Shown here: positions 7,815 through 15,667 of the stretch, one piece after another
Layout: each line of letters starts with the position of its first letter
How positions within the stretch are numbered: the first letter of the stretch is position 1
Source of the DNA: UBA8752 sp049610565
GTDB lineage: Bacteria; Bacteroidota; Bacteroidia; Flavobacteriales_D; Sanyastnellaceae
NCBI GenBank assembly: GCA_049610565.1
Contig: JBMYZR010000018.1
Span: 1 to 38,307 of the forward strand
Reading direction: 5' to 3'
Length of the DNA: 38,307 nt
The notes under the pieces: model-generated
Told to the model about the DNA's origin: nothing
The model's input: only the letters and a program-made list of their open reading frames with translations
Databases searched by the model: none
Program-made: the position numbers and the translations under genes

Positions 7815-9791
7815 ATGACCCGCCCCGTCGGCATTCTCCTCATCCTCCTCGCTGTGGTCTCCACATCGGCCTTGGTGACGCTCACTGCGAGCGATGCCCA
7901 ACGCGCCACGTACCACCATGGGCTGGAGGGCGCGGTGTACCGGGACATGCTCGGCGGATTGCCGGACACCCTGAATTCGCTGTTTCAGGGCTCGGGCAAA
8001 TGCGCAGGATGTCACGGTGAAGACCCCAACGAGCTCGCCTCCATCGCCGGGCAGACCTTCCCCATGGAGCCCATGCCGGACGGATGGGACGTCAACGTCA
8101 CGGACGACTGGCGCAGCTCCATCATGGCCAACAGCACCAAGGATCCATTCTGGCGGGCAAAGGTGCGGCACGAGGTCATCACCAACCCCGGGCATGCTGC
8201 CGGACTCGAGGACAAGTGCACGAGTTGCCATGCACCGGTTGGCCACTTCGCTGCGCACCACGACGGTGCCGAGTACTACTCGCTCCTTGAATCGTTGACC
8301 GACAGCCTCGCCCTCGATGGTGTGAGCTGTGCCGTCTGCCACCAACAGGATGCCGAGGGCATCGGCACCCGGTTCAGCGGCGAGATGACGTTTGTCGAAG
8401 ACACCATCTATGGCCAATACGGTGGGGGCAAGGACGAATACCCCATCCAGTGGCAGCCGATGTTCAACTTCGTTGGACTGATGCCCGTCTACGGCGACCA
8501 CATGGCGAAGTCCGAAAGTTGTGCAGCATGCCACAGCCTGGTCACGTCCAGCGTGGACCTTGAAGGCGAATACACCGGGGCCACGGTCATCGAACAGGCC
8601 ACCTACCACGAGTGGGTCAACTCGGTCTACGAGTCCGGTCCCGAGCAGCAAGAATGTCAAGGCTGCCACATGCCACAGATTGACGACCCCGTCACCATCG
8701 CCAGTGGCTACGCCTGGCTCCAGCCCCGGTCACCGTATTCACTCCATTACTTCGTCGGGGCCAACACGCACATGCTCCGCATGCTCCGCAACAACGTCGA
8801 CTCGCTCGGACTGAGCGCCACCGAAAGCCAATTCGACAGCACCATCGCCCGCACGCTCGAGATGCTCGAAGAGCAAACGCTCGACCTCGAGGCCTCCCTC
8901 GTCCTCGATGACGGCCTGCCCCGCGTGGACGTGCTCCTCACCAACAAGGCAGGCCACAAGTTCCCCTCCGGCTATCCTGCCCGCCGCGCATGGGTCGAAA
9001 TCGCCATCCACGGGGAAGACGAAGAGCCCCTGTTCCATTCCGGCGCATGGAGTCCTGAAACGGGACACATCCTCGGGCAAGAGGACGTGGCGTGGGAGCC
9101 CCACCACGATGTCATTTCCGATCCCGACGACGTGGTCATCTACGAACTCGTGCTCGGCGATGTCAATGGCGACCCGACCACCTTGTTGGAACGGGCCCAC
9201 GCACACCTCAAGGACAACCGGATGACGCCGCGCGGCTTCTCCAGCACCCACGTCGTCTACGACACCACCGCCGTCGTTGGCGACGCCCTGCTCGACCCCA
9301 ACTTCAACGTGGATGCTGAGGGGCAGGAGGGAAGTGGCACCGACCGGATCCAGTACCTCCTTCCGGACGGTTGGGACACCCATGGGAGCTTGACCGTGGA
9401 GTGCACCGTGTGGTATCAAGCCATTCCGCCGAAGTGGGTGGCGCCCATGCTTGAGCTGCAAGGCGACAGCCTGATTGACGGGTTCCGGCAGCTGTATGCA
9501 GAATTCGCGCCCTTGCCGGAGCGCATTGCGACCACGTCGTTCACGACGGTCATCGACGCCGTAGACGAGCCTGTGATGGCGGACCTTCGTGCCTGGCCCA
9601 ATCCTACGCGGGACGGGTCGGTTCGAGTAGAATCCGGCCAACCCCTCGGGGACTACGTCCTCATCGACGCGACAGGGCGCACCGTGGAGACGGGACAATG
9701 CACCCAATCCCTGCTGAGGCTCAACCTGCCCAGCCGCGGGCAATACGTCCTGCGCACGGCGCAGGGCACGATGACCCTGATCCGCGACTGA
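7815..9791 (+). CDS. Pentaheme cytochrome c with T9SS sorting domain
   Basis: This 658-residue protein starts with a signal peptide (about 1-27, MTRPVGILLILLAVVSTSAL). Five CxxCH c-type heme sites follow: CAGCH 63-67, CTSCH 135-139, CAVCH 172-176, CAACH 236-240 and CQGCH 281-285. Many extra His residues, including HFAAHH after the second site, could be distal ligands. The middle of the protein carries NKAGHKFPSGYPARRAW, a motif seen C-terminal to the hemes in several multiheme cytochrome families. The end from about residue 595 (WPNPTRDGSVRVES to TLIRD) is a T9SS type A sorting domain. The protein should therefore receive heme in the periplasm and then cross the outer membrane. Its electron partners are not in this window. 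An extracellular redox role is an inference from the architecture. Confidence 0.92.
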   Translation: MTRPVGILLILLAVVSTSALVTLTASDAQRATYHHGLEGAVYRDMLGGLPDTLNSLFQGSGKCAGCHGEDPNELASIAGQTFPMEPMPDGWDVNVTDDWRSSIMANSTKDPFWRAKVRHEVITNPGHAAGLEDKCTSCHAPVGHFAAHHDGAEYYSLLESLTDSLALDGVSCAVCHQQDAEGIGTRFSGEMTFVEDTIYGQYGGGKDEYPIQWQPMFNFVGLMPVYGDHMAKSESCAACHSLVTSSVDLEGEYTGATVIEQATYHEWVNSVYESGPEQQECQGCHMPQIDDPVTIASGYAWLQPRSPYSLHYFVGANTHMLRMLRNNVDSLGLSATESQFDSTIARTLEMLEEQTLDLEASLVLDDGLPRVDVLLTNKAGHKFPSGYPARRAWVEIAIHGEDEEPLFHSGAWSPETGHILGQEDVAWEPHHDVISDPDDVVIYELVLGDVNGDPTTLLERAHAHLKDNRMTPRGFSSTHVVYDTTAVVGDALLDPNFNVDAEGQEGSGTDRIQYLLPDGWDTHGSLTVECTVWYQAIPPKWVAPMLELQGDSLIDGFRQLYAEFAPLPERIATTSFTTVIDAVDEPVMADLRAWPNPTRDGSVRVESGQPLGDYVLIDATGRTVETGQCTQSLLRLNLPSRGQYVLRTAQGTMTLIRD

Positions 9792-10559
9792 TCAGCCGGT
9801 GTACTCCATGACCACCGGACAGTGGTCCGAACCATGGACCCCGGTCAGGATCTCGACGTCACCACAGTGGGCCAAGGCCTCCTTGGACGCCAAAAAGTAA
9901 TCGAGGCGCCAGCCCACGTTTTTCTCCCGGGCTCCACCGCGGTAGCTCCACCACGAGTACTGCACCCGGTCCGGATTCTGTCGGCGCCACACATCGTCGA
10001 AGCCGGCTTCGACCAGAGCGGTCATGCCGTCGATCTCATCCTGGGTGTAGCCCGGCGTCTTGTTGTAGTTCGCCTCGGGACGAGCGAGGTCGATGGGCTG
10101 ATGGGCCACATTGAGGTCGCCACAGCACACGACGGGCTTGTCTTTGGACAATCCAATGAGGTAATCCCGGAACGCCACGTCCCACTCCTTTCTGAACGGA
10201 AGCCGCTTCAGGCCTGAAGAGCTGTTGGGCGTGTAGACGGTGACGAAATGAAACGAACCGAAGTCCGCGGCCGTCACCCGGCCTTCATCGTCCATGCCAT
10301 CCACCCCGATGCCATGGGTGACGGCCACGGGTTCCTGACGGGACAGAATCGCCGTACCGCTGTACCCCTTCTTGATCGCACTGGAGCTGTGGATGTGCCA
10401 TTCGCCGGACAGTTCGAACAACGCCTCCCGGACTTGGTCATCCTGGGCCTTCGTTTCCTGAAGCCCCAACACATCCAGCCCACTTCCGGCGAGCCACGAT
10501 CCAAAGTCCTTCTTGACCACGGCGCGCACGCCGTTCACGTTCCACGATCCCAATTTCAT
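9792..10559 (-). CDS. xth: Exodeoxyribonuclease III / AP endonuclease
   Basis: This is a 255-residue member of the exonuclease-endonuclease-phosphatase family, which cleaves 5' to abasic sites and trims 3' ends in base-excision repair. I start it at ATG 10559, where MKLGSWNVNGVRA is the standard N-terminus; the frame is open upstream but not conserved. Catalytic motifs are all visible: LQETKAQD (metal Glu), YTPNSS, GDLNVAH (Asp/Asn pair) and the C-terminal GSDHCPV with the Asp-His pair. Length is normal. Its stop abuts the stop of the convergent cytochrome gene with no base between, and it lies 29 bases downstream of the transferase-like gene, probably in one transcript with it. Confidence 0.95.
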   Translation of the reverse strand: MKLGSWNVNGVRAVVKKDFGSWLAGSGLDVLGLQETKAQDDQVREALFELSGEWHIHSSSAIKKGYSGTAILSRQEPVAVTHGIGVDGMDDEGRVTAADFGSFHFVTVYTPNSSSGLKRLPFRKEWDVAFRDYLIGLSKDKPVVCCGDLNVAHQPIDLARPEANYNKTPGYTQDEIDGMTALVEAGFDDVWRRQNPDRVQYSWWSYRGGAREKNVGWRLDYFLASKEALAHCGDVEILTGVHGSDHCPVVMEYTG

Positions 10560-10588
10560 GGGCACAAGCTCGGCAACAATGGCCGGTT

Positions 10589-11662
10589 TCAGGCCATCCC
10601 CGGCGGACGTCCCCACCCCTTGGCCACAAGGTGCGCCACCAGCGATTCAATCTCTGTAGACTGGGCCACCACACGGCGCACCTGGAGCATCTCCATCAGG
10701 TGAAGCCCGTCGTCGTTGAGTCCGACACTGTGGTCCATCCTCACGAGGTGGCTGAACTGATCGGTGTGCCCGACATCCAGCAAACGGTACTCCCGGAGAA
10801 GCGGCTCATAGCCGACAATCAAACGGCGGCCGTCCACCTCGGCCAACTCCATGAAATGGGGCATGGTGAGGAACTCCAACTGCCAGGGTGCCATGAACCC
10901 CAACGAGAAATAGGGGTAATGCCGCTCCTTGAACGGAATCCCACAATCCTCCAAAGCAGACTTCAGAAGTTGAGTGGACGTGCGAACCCGGTGGCCCGTC
11001 GTGCTCGCCGGGTCGAAATTCCGGTGTGACCCCCAACGCTTGGTCGGGGTGTAGTATTCGAATTCGCCGAGCGACAGCTTGTAGTCGAAGTCGGAGGGCA
11101 GGTCGAGCACGTAGCCGGGGTAATACCACTTGAACCCTGCAGACCGCCCGAATTCAATCTCCTTCAGCATCGTGTAGATGCCCAGGCCGTATTTCTTGTA
11201 ATCCGGGTGCTGCAAACCAATCAGGCTCGCCATGGACCGTTCGCCCATGTCGAAATAGCTCACGGCCACGAGGCGATCGCCGTCGTACACGCAGACCTCT
11301 CGGGTGTCGAAGACGGTGCGGTGGAATCCGCTGGTCAGGTACTCGTTGAGCGTGGGGTGGATGAACCCCTGGAACCGATCCTTGTGCAGGGCGTAGAGGG
11401 CTTCTTTTTCCGCATCGGGCTTGGCCCGGCCAATGCTGAAGGTGAACCGGCGATCGCAACGGGCAAGTCGCTTGCGCTGGCTCTTCTTGAGGGCGAACCG
11501 GTCCAGGTTCATCCGGATGTTGACCACCCCGAAGATGCCGGACTCGATGCACAGCAGATCCACCTTGTAGAGCATGACGCTGCCGCGGAACCATCCTGAA
11601 GCCAGGTATTGGTCGTAGCGCTGGGGCGCCAGCTTCCGAGGAAAATGCGTCTGGACGAGCAT
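10589..11662 (-). CDS. Arginyl/leucyl-tRNA-protein transferase-like protein
   Basis: This 357-residue protein matches the ATE/Bpt aminoacyl-tRNA-protein transferase family, which adds Arg or Leu to N-terminal acidic residues and marks proteins for N-degron decay. The N-terminal part keeps the pattern YLASGWFRGSVMLYK and then FALKKSQRKRLARCDR. The C-terminal acyltransferase (GNAT-like) part is very clear: DGDRLVAVSYFDMG, IGLQHPDYKKYGLGIYTMLK and KWYYPGYVLDLPSDFDYK. The Cys cluster normally found between the first two N-terminal patterns is missing; only one Cys (LLCIESGIF) remains. Length is longer than proteobacterial Bpt (about 240). A ClpS homologue, the adaptor that delivers N-degron substrates to ClpAP, is encoded elsewhere in the window. 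Activity and amino-acid choice cannot be judged from sequence alone. Confidence 0.82.
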   Translation of the reverse strand: MLVQTHFPRKLAPQRYDQYLASGWFRGSVMLYKVDLLCIESGIFGVVNIRMNLDRFALKKSQRKRLARCDRRFTFSIGRAKPDAEKEALYALHKDRFQGFIHPTLNEYLTSGFHRTVFDTREVCVYDGDRLVAVSYFDMGERSMASLIGLQHPDYKKYGLGIYTMLKEIEFGRSAGFKWYYPGYVLDLPSDFDYKLSLGEFEYYTPTKRWGSHRNFDPASTTGHRVRTSTQLLKSALEDCGIPFKERHYPYFSLGFMAPWQLEFLTMPHFMELAEVDGRRLIVGYEPLLREYRLLDVGHTDQFSHLVRMDHSVGLNDDGLHLMEMLQVRRVVAQSTEIESLVAHLVAKGWGRPPGMA

Positions 11663-11669
11663 ACACGCC

Positions 11670-11676
11670 CAAGATA
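11670..11676 (-). promoter_or_regulatory. Possible promoter element of the transferase-like gene
   Basis: The minus strand reads TATCTTG, then seven bases, then the ATG at 11662. It is one base short of TAnnTTTG, so the call is tentative. Confidence 0.3.
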
Positions 11677-11689
11677 CGGCAGGGTCCGC

Positions 11690-13096
11690 TCAGAGATGAC
11701 GCGAAATCCACCGGGCCAATGCGCCCTTGGCCGGAGTGAACGGCGGAAAGGAGAGGGGGACGGCCGTGACCGGAAGCCACTTGCGCATGACGCTCCTCCG
11801 GTTGGAGAATTCATCGAAGGAGGCACGGCCATTGGAGCGGCCTGACCCACTGGCCTGCACACCGCCAAACGGCAAGTCAGGGTTGGCGATCTGAACGACC
11901 GTTTCGCCCACGCCCACAGTTCCTGAGCGGGTTGCGCCAAGCCAGTAGCGCACGGATTTGCTGTCCGTCGAAAAGAGGTACAAGGACAACGGTTGGTCCT
12001 TGATGGCCGACACCATCGCCGGCACGTCCTGCGGGTCAGACCAGGTCAACACCGGCAGCAGGGGGCCGAACACCTCTTCGCGCATCACCCGCATCTCCGG
12101 GGTCACACCGGTCAAGACCGTCGGCTCCATGAACAAACGGTCGCGGTCATGACGGCCGCCGTGCACGACGGTGGCCCCTTGGGCCAGCGCGTCATCCAGC
12201 GTGGCCACAAGACGATCGAATTGAGCCGCATTCACCACCCGGCCATAGGAGTCGGATGCCGCCACGTCATCACCGAACCACCCTGACCATGTGGACACAA
12301 TGGCCTTGACGGTGGCATCCAACACCGAAGACTTGACGAGGAGGTAATCCGGCGCAATGCAGACCTGTCCCGCATTGAGGGCCTTGCCCCAGCAGATTCG
12401 GCCGGCCACCACGTCAGGCTTCATCGTGCCATCGATGATCGCCGGACTCTTGCCCCCGAGCTCGAGGGTCAAGGGCGTCAGGTGCTCCGCAGCCGCACGG
12501 ATGACCTTCCTGCCTGTCACGGTGCCTCCAGTGAAGAAGATGTGGTCGAAGGGGAGGGTGGTCAAATGGGCCGCTTCCTCCGGTCCGCCCAACATCACCT
12601 GAACCCGGTCCTCCGGCAAGGAAGCCCGCATCCAGTCGGCCATCACCTGCGAGGTAGCCGGTGCCTGCTCCGGCGGCTTGACCATGACGCGGTTTCCGGC
12701 AGCCAATGCGGCGATGACCGGCTTCATTGTCAGCAGCAGCGGGAAATTCCACGGTGCGATGACGAGGACCACCCCCTTGGGCTGGTTGACGATTTCAGAC
12801 ACCGTTCCGAACAACTGAATCGGCGTCGGTCGGCGTTCAGGGCGCATCCAATCCCCGAGATGGCGCCGCATGAAGGCGATCTCCTTGCGGATTGGAAAGA
12901 ACTCCGTCAACCGGGCTTCTGCTTCAGGCTTTCCCAGATCACTGCGGAGGGCCTCAAGCAATGCATCCTCATGCTCGCGAAGGCCGGCCAGCATGTCCGA
13001 CAACAAGGCCTTGCGCTCCTTGAGCGTGGACACCGGTTGTTCCCGGTGGGCGGTGCGGAGGGCCTCAAATGCCGAAGTCAGTTCCCCGTTGGTCAA
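11690..13096 (-). CDS. Aldehyde dehydrogenase, ALDH3-like
   Basis: This 468-residue NAD(P)-dependent dehydrogenase oxidises aldehydes to acids. Key features are APWNFPL (about 114-120) in the coenzyme fold, FFTGGTVTGRKV for the Rossmann glycines, the general base Glu212 in LELGGKSP and the nucleophile Cys246 in NAGQVCIAPDY. EEVFGPLLPVL and the terminal PFGGVQASGSGR segment complete the set. The short N-terminus and the overall pattern place it with the ALDH3 (fatty or aromatic aldehyde) group. The start appears to be TTG overlapping the stop of the SPFH gene (13093-13096). The first in-frame ATG is 34 codons later and would remove conserved sequence. The substrate is unknown; long-chain aldehydes are a guess from the family. 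Confidence 0.92.
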   Translation of the reverse strand: MTNGELTSAFEALRTAHREQPVSTLKERKALLSDMLAGLREHEDALLEALRSDLGKPEAEARLTEFFPIRKEIAFMRRHLGDWMRPERRPTPIQLFGTVSEIVNQPKGVVLVIAPWNFPLLLTMKPVIAALAAGNRVMVKPPEQAPATSQVMADWMRASLPEDRVQVMLGGPEEAAHLTTLPFDHIFFTGGTVTGRKVIRAAAEHLTPLTLELGGKSPAIIDGTMKPDVVAGRICWGKALNAGQVCIAPDYLLVKSSVLDATVKAIVSTWSGWFGDDVAASDSYGRVVNAAQFDRLVATLDDALAQGATVVHGGRHDRDRLFMEPTVLTGVTPEMRVMREEVFGPLLPVLTWSDPQDVPAMVSAIKDQPLSLYLFSTDSKSVRYWLGATRSGTVGVGETVVQIANPDLPFGGVQASGSGRSNGRASFDEFSNRRSVMRKWLPVTAVPLSFPPFTPAKGALARWISRHL

Positions 13097-14079
13097 TCCT
13101 TCAGCAATTCCTTGATGCTGCCGACGCTGCCGAGCATGCCACTCGCTTCATACGGCATGAAGACGACGCGGGACTTGTCATTGGACGTCTCCATCATCTT
13201 CTCGAGTGCCTCGACATAGCGGACGGCGATGAGATACTGGGTGGGGTCCGCCTTGGTCTGGGCCACGGCTTCGGCCACCTTCTTGATCGCCTCCGATTCG
13301 GCCATGGCCACCTTCAGGCGCGCCTCGGCCTGGCCCTCCGCCTGCAGGATGGCCGCCTGACGCTCGCCCTCGGCCTGGTTGATGTCGGCCCCCTTGCGGC
13401 CCTCCGCCTCGAGGATGGCGGCCGTCTTGGTTCCTTCTGCCTCGATGATCTGGGCACGGCGGCTGCGCTCAGCGCGCATCTGCTTCTCCATCGCCTCCTT
13501 GATGTCCTGCGGCGGGTTGATGTCCTGCAGCTCGACGCGGTTCACCTTCACGCCCCACTTGTTGGTCGCCTCGTCGAGAATCGCACGCAGCTTGGTGTTG
13601 ATGGTGTCCCGGCTCGACAGGCACTCATCGAGTTCCAACTCACCGAGCACATTCCGCAACGTGGTCTGCGTGAGCTTCTCGATGGCGTTGGGCAGGTTGT
13701 TGATCTCGTACACACTCTTCACGGGATCAACGATCTGGAAATAGATGAGGCCGTTGATCTCGGTCACGACGTTGTCCCGGGTGATGACGCTCTGACGCGG
13801 GAAATCGAACACCGTCTCACGGAGGTCAATGCGCTCGAGCATTTTGAAGGCCGCCACGCGCTCGCCCATCGCGTCCTCCTTGACATAGCGCCAAACGCTC
13901 GGGCGGGGACGGTCGATGAAGGGGATGATGATGTTGATGCCCGCGGTCAAGGTCGTCCGGTAGCGACCGAGCCGCTCGATGACCATGGCCTCACTTTGCT
14001 TGACGATGCGCAATCCGCGGACTACGAGGACCGTGGCGAGGATGAGCAGGGCAATGGAAATGAAGGAAAAGCCTCCCAT
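13093..14079 (-). CDS. SPFH/stomatin-family membrane scaffold protein (QmcA-like)
   Basis: This 328-residue protein has one N-terminal membrane helix (FISIALLILATVLVV). It is followed by an SPFH/PHB domain (about 25-200; VIERLGRYRTTLTAGINIII, DPVKSVYEINN, WGVKVNRVELQDINPP). A long charged coiled coil rich in AEG repeats (AEGTKTAAILEAEGRK, then similar units) covers about 205-275. This is the paraslipin/QmcA layout: oligomeric scaffolds that gather in ordered membrane domains and control membrane proteases. It lies 5 bases after the nfeD gene; NfeD and SPFH proteins are a recurrent bacterial pair. The aldehyde dehydrogenase start overlaps its stop, so the three genes look like one transcript. 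Role in membrane quality control is a family inference. Confidence 0.92.
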   Translation of the reverse strand: MGGFSFISIALLILATVLVVRGLRIVKQSEAMVIERLGRYRTTLTAGINIIIPFIDRPRPSVWRYVKEDAMGERVAAFKMLERIDLRETVFDFPRQSVITRDNVVTEINGLIYFQIVDPVKSVYEINNLPNAIEKLTQTTLRNVLGELELDECLSSRDTINTKLRAILDEATNKWGVKVNRVELQDINPPQDIKEAMEKQMRAERSRRAQIIEAEGTKTAAILEAEGRKGADINQAEGERQAAILQAEGQAEARLKVAMAESEAIKKVAEAVAQTKADPTQYLIAVRYVEALEKMMETSNDKSRVVFMPYEASGMLGSVGSIKELLKD

Positions 14080-14084
14080 GATGT

Positions 14085-14573
14085 TCAGGATTTGCTGTGG
14101 GGAATGACGATGAGCACGTTGGACTCGGCCCGGACCACCTCGAGATGGTCACCGACGGCAACGTTGGCGGGGTCGTTGAGCCCGGCTTCTCCTTCGCCGC
14201 GGCGTCCGACCCACTCCTTGGGGAATTCGATCAGCCAATCGTCGCCATCAATCCGGCCCCGGCCGCGACCGGTGCGGGGATCAAAGGCTTCGGTGACCCG
14301 AATGGTCCGCCCCGGCAGGGCATCCACTCCGGTGGCCACGGAGTCTCCACTGAACCACTTGCGCATGGCGAGCGGCCGGAGGAAGAGAAGGGACATCACC
14401 GAACCGACGGAAGCCGCCACGAATTGATACTCCCACCAATCCGTGATGAAGCTCGCCAAGGCACCGGCCAATGCACCGACGGCGAGGGAGCCGAGAACCA
14501 ATCCCGGCACGAACGCCTCGCCGATCAACAAGGCCAGCACAATCAGCGTCCACCAATGCCAGTGCTCCATCAT
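14085..14573 (-). CDS. NfeD-family membrane protein
   Basis: This 162-residue protein has an N-terminal hydrophobic block of two to three helices (HWWTLIVLALLIGEAFVPGL, then SLAVGALAGALASFI and FVAASVGSVMSLLFL). A C-terminal soluble OB-fold-like domain follows (GRTIRVTEAFDPRTGRGRGR, DDWLIEFP, VGDHLEVV). This is the short NfeD form without the ClpP-like protease part. I start it at ATG 14573, the first of two adjacent ATGs, because the six upstream codons overlap a promoter-like TATTTTG. NfeD proteins partner with SPFH scaffolds through the OB domain, and the SPFH gene follows directly. Confidence 0.88.
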   Translation of the reverse strand: MMEHWHWWTLIVLALLIGEAFVPGLVLGSLAVGALAGALASFITDWWEYQFVAASVGSVMSLLFLRPLAMRKWFSGDSVATGVDALPGRTIRVTEAFDPRTGRGRGRIDGDDWLIEFPKEWVGRRGEGEAGLNDPANVAVGDHLEVVRAESNVLIVIPHSKS

Positions 14574-14578
14574 GACGG

Positions 14579-14585
14579 CAAAATA
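14579..14585 (-). promoter_or_regulatory. Probable promoter element of nfeD-SPFH-ALDH
   Basis: The minus strand reads TATTTTG, then CCGTC, then ATG at 14573. It is one base short of TAnnTTTG. Its position five bases before the start codon resembles the leaderless arrangement of mtaB, clpS and glnS. Confidence 0.4.
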
Positions 14586-14615
14586 GGCCAAGAACTCCGC
14601 AACCGGCCTCCGCGA

Positions 14616-14622
14616 TATCTTG
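14616..14622 (+). promoter_or_regulatory. Probable promoter element of the isoaspartyl peptidase gene
   Basis: TATCTTG is followed by CCGC and the ATG at 14627, again a four-base gap. Together with the nfeD element on the other strand this makes the 53-base intergenic space (14574-14626) a compact divergent promoter. Confidence 0.4.
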
Positions 14623-14626
14623 CCGC

Positions 14627-15661
14627 ATGCGCTTCGCCCTGCCCATTGGATTCAGCCTTCTCCTGATCGCCTGTCAAGTCAGCCCGACCACCGCCGACCA
14701 CCCAACGCCGGCGACCCGTCCAACGGACGCAGGGTCGAGACCCGATTGGTCCTTGGCCATTCACGGTGGAGCCGGACACTTTGACACGGAACGGCTCAGC
14801 GCCGAGCAACAGGCGGCCTATCGGGCGTCGTTGGCCCTTGCGCTGGAGACGGGAGGGGCGGTCCTCGATGCTGGAGGCACGGCCACCGAGGCCGTGGTGG
14901 CCACCATTTCCGTCATGGAGGACGACAGCCTGTTCAATGCCGGTCGGGGAGCGGTCTACACCGCGTCCGGCGTTCACGAACTCGACGCCAGCATCATGCG
15001 CGGGGAAGACCGCAACTGCGGCGCTGTGACCGGCCTTCAGGGCTATCGGCACCCCATCGATGTCGCGCGCCAGGTCATGACCGAATCCGAGCATGTGTTC
15101 TTCAGCGGCCATGGTGCCGGTGAATTCGCCGCCCGCATGGGGGCCGAGCCCGCAGACGCCGGGTGGTTCGACACGAAAAAAGCCCATGACCGCTACCTGC
15201 GGGCCCTGGAGCGCGACACCACCCGAGAGAAATTCGGCACGGTCGGCTGCGTAGCGCTCGATCGCCATGGGCACCTGGCTGCCGGCACATCCACGGGAGG
15301 CATGACCTACAAGCGCCACGGCCGAATCGGAGACAGCCCGATCATCGGCGCCGGCACCTGGGCGGATGACCGGACCTGCGCGATCTCCGCCACCGGATGG
15401 GGCGAGTACTTCATTCGCACCGCCGTGGCCCACGACATCCACGCCCGCATGCTCCACGGCGGGATGGCCCTTCAGGAAGCGGCGGACCAGACGGTCCACG
15501 ACGAAATGGGCGCACTGGGCGGGGATGGCGGCATCGTGGGCATGTCCAACCAAGGTGTGCCTGTCTTTTCCATGAACACGCCCGGCATGTTCAGGGGCGC
15601 ACTCCAAGCTGGCGGAACCCCGTCGGTCGGCCTCTTCGCGACGGACACCGTCCATCCCTGA
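14627..15661 (+). CDS. Isoaspartyl peptidase / plant-type L-asparaginase, lipoprotein
   Basis: This 344-residue Ntn-hydrolase removes beta-aspartyl (isoaspartyl) residues and hydrolyses asparagine. The N-terminus MRFALPIGFSLLLIAC ends in a lipobox (LIA-Cys16), so the enzyme is predicted to be lipidated and membrane-anchored outside the cytoplasm. The precursor should cleave itself before the catalytic Thr205 in KFGTVGCVALD, giving alpha and beta subunits. AIHGGAG (45-51), FNAGRGAVYTASG and the beta-subunit TSTGGMTYKRHGRIGDSPI are the family signatures. Length is normal apart from the export signal and a Thr/Pro-rich linker of about 20 residues. It is monocistronic: the convergent CRTAC1-like gene ends 6 bases beyond its stop. 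Confidence 0.93.
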   Translation: MRFALPIGFSLLLIACQVSPTTADHPTPATRPTDAGSRPDWSLAIHGGAGHFDTERLSAEQQAAYRASLALALETGGAVLDAGGTATEAVVATISVMEDDSLFNAGRGAVYTASGVHELDASIMRGEDRNCGAVTGLQGYRHPIDVARQVMTESEHVFFSGHGAGEFAARMGAEPADAGWFDTKKAHDRYLRALERDTTREKFGTVGCVALDRHGHLAAGTSTGGMTYKRHGRIGDSPIIGAGTWADDRTCAISATGWGEYFIRTAVAHDIHARMLHGGMALQEAADQTVHDEMGALGGDGGIVGMSNQGVPVFSMNTPGMFRGALQAGGTPSVGLFATDTVHP

Positions 15662-15667
15662 ATCCCT

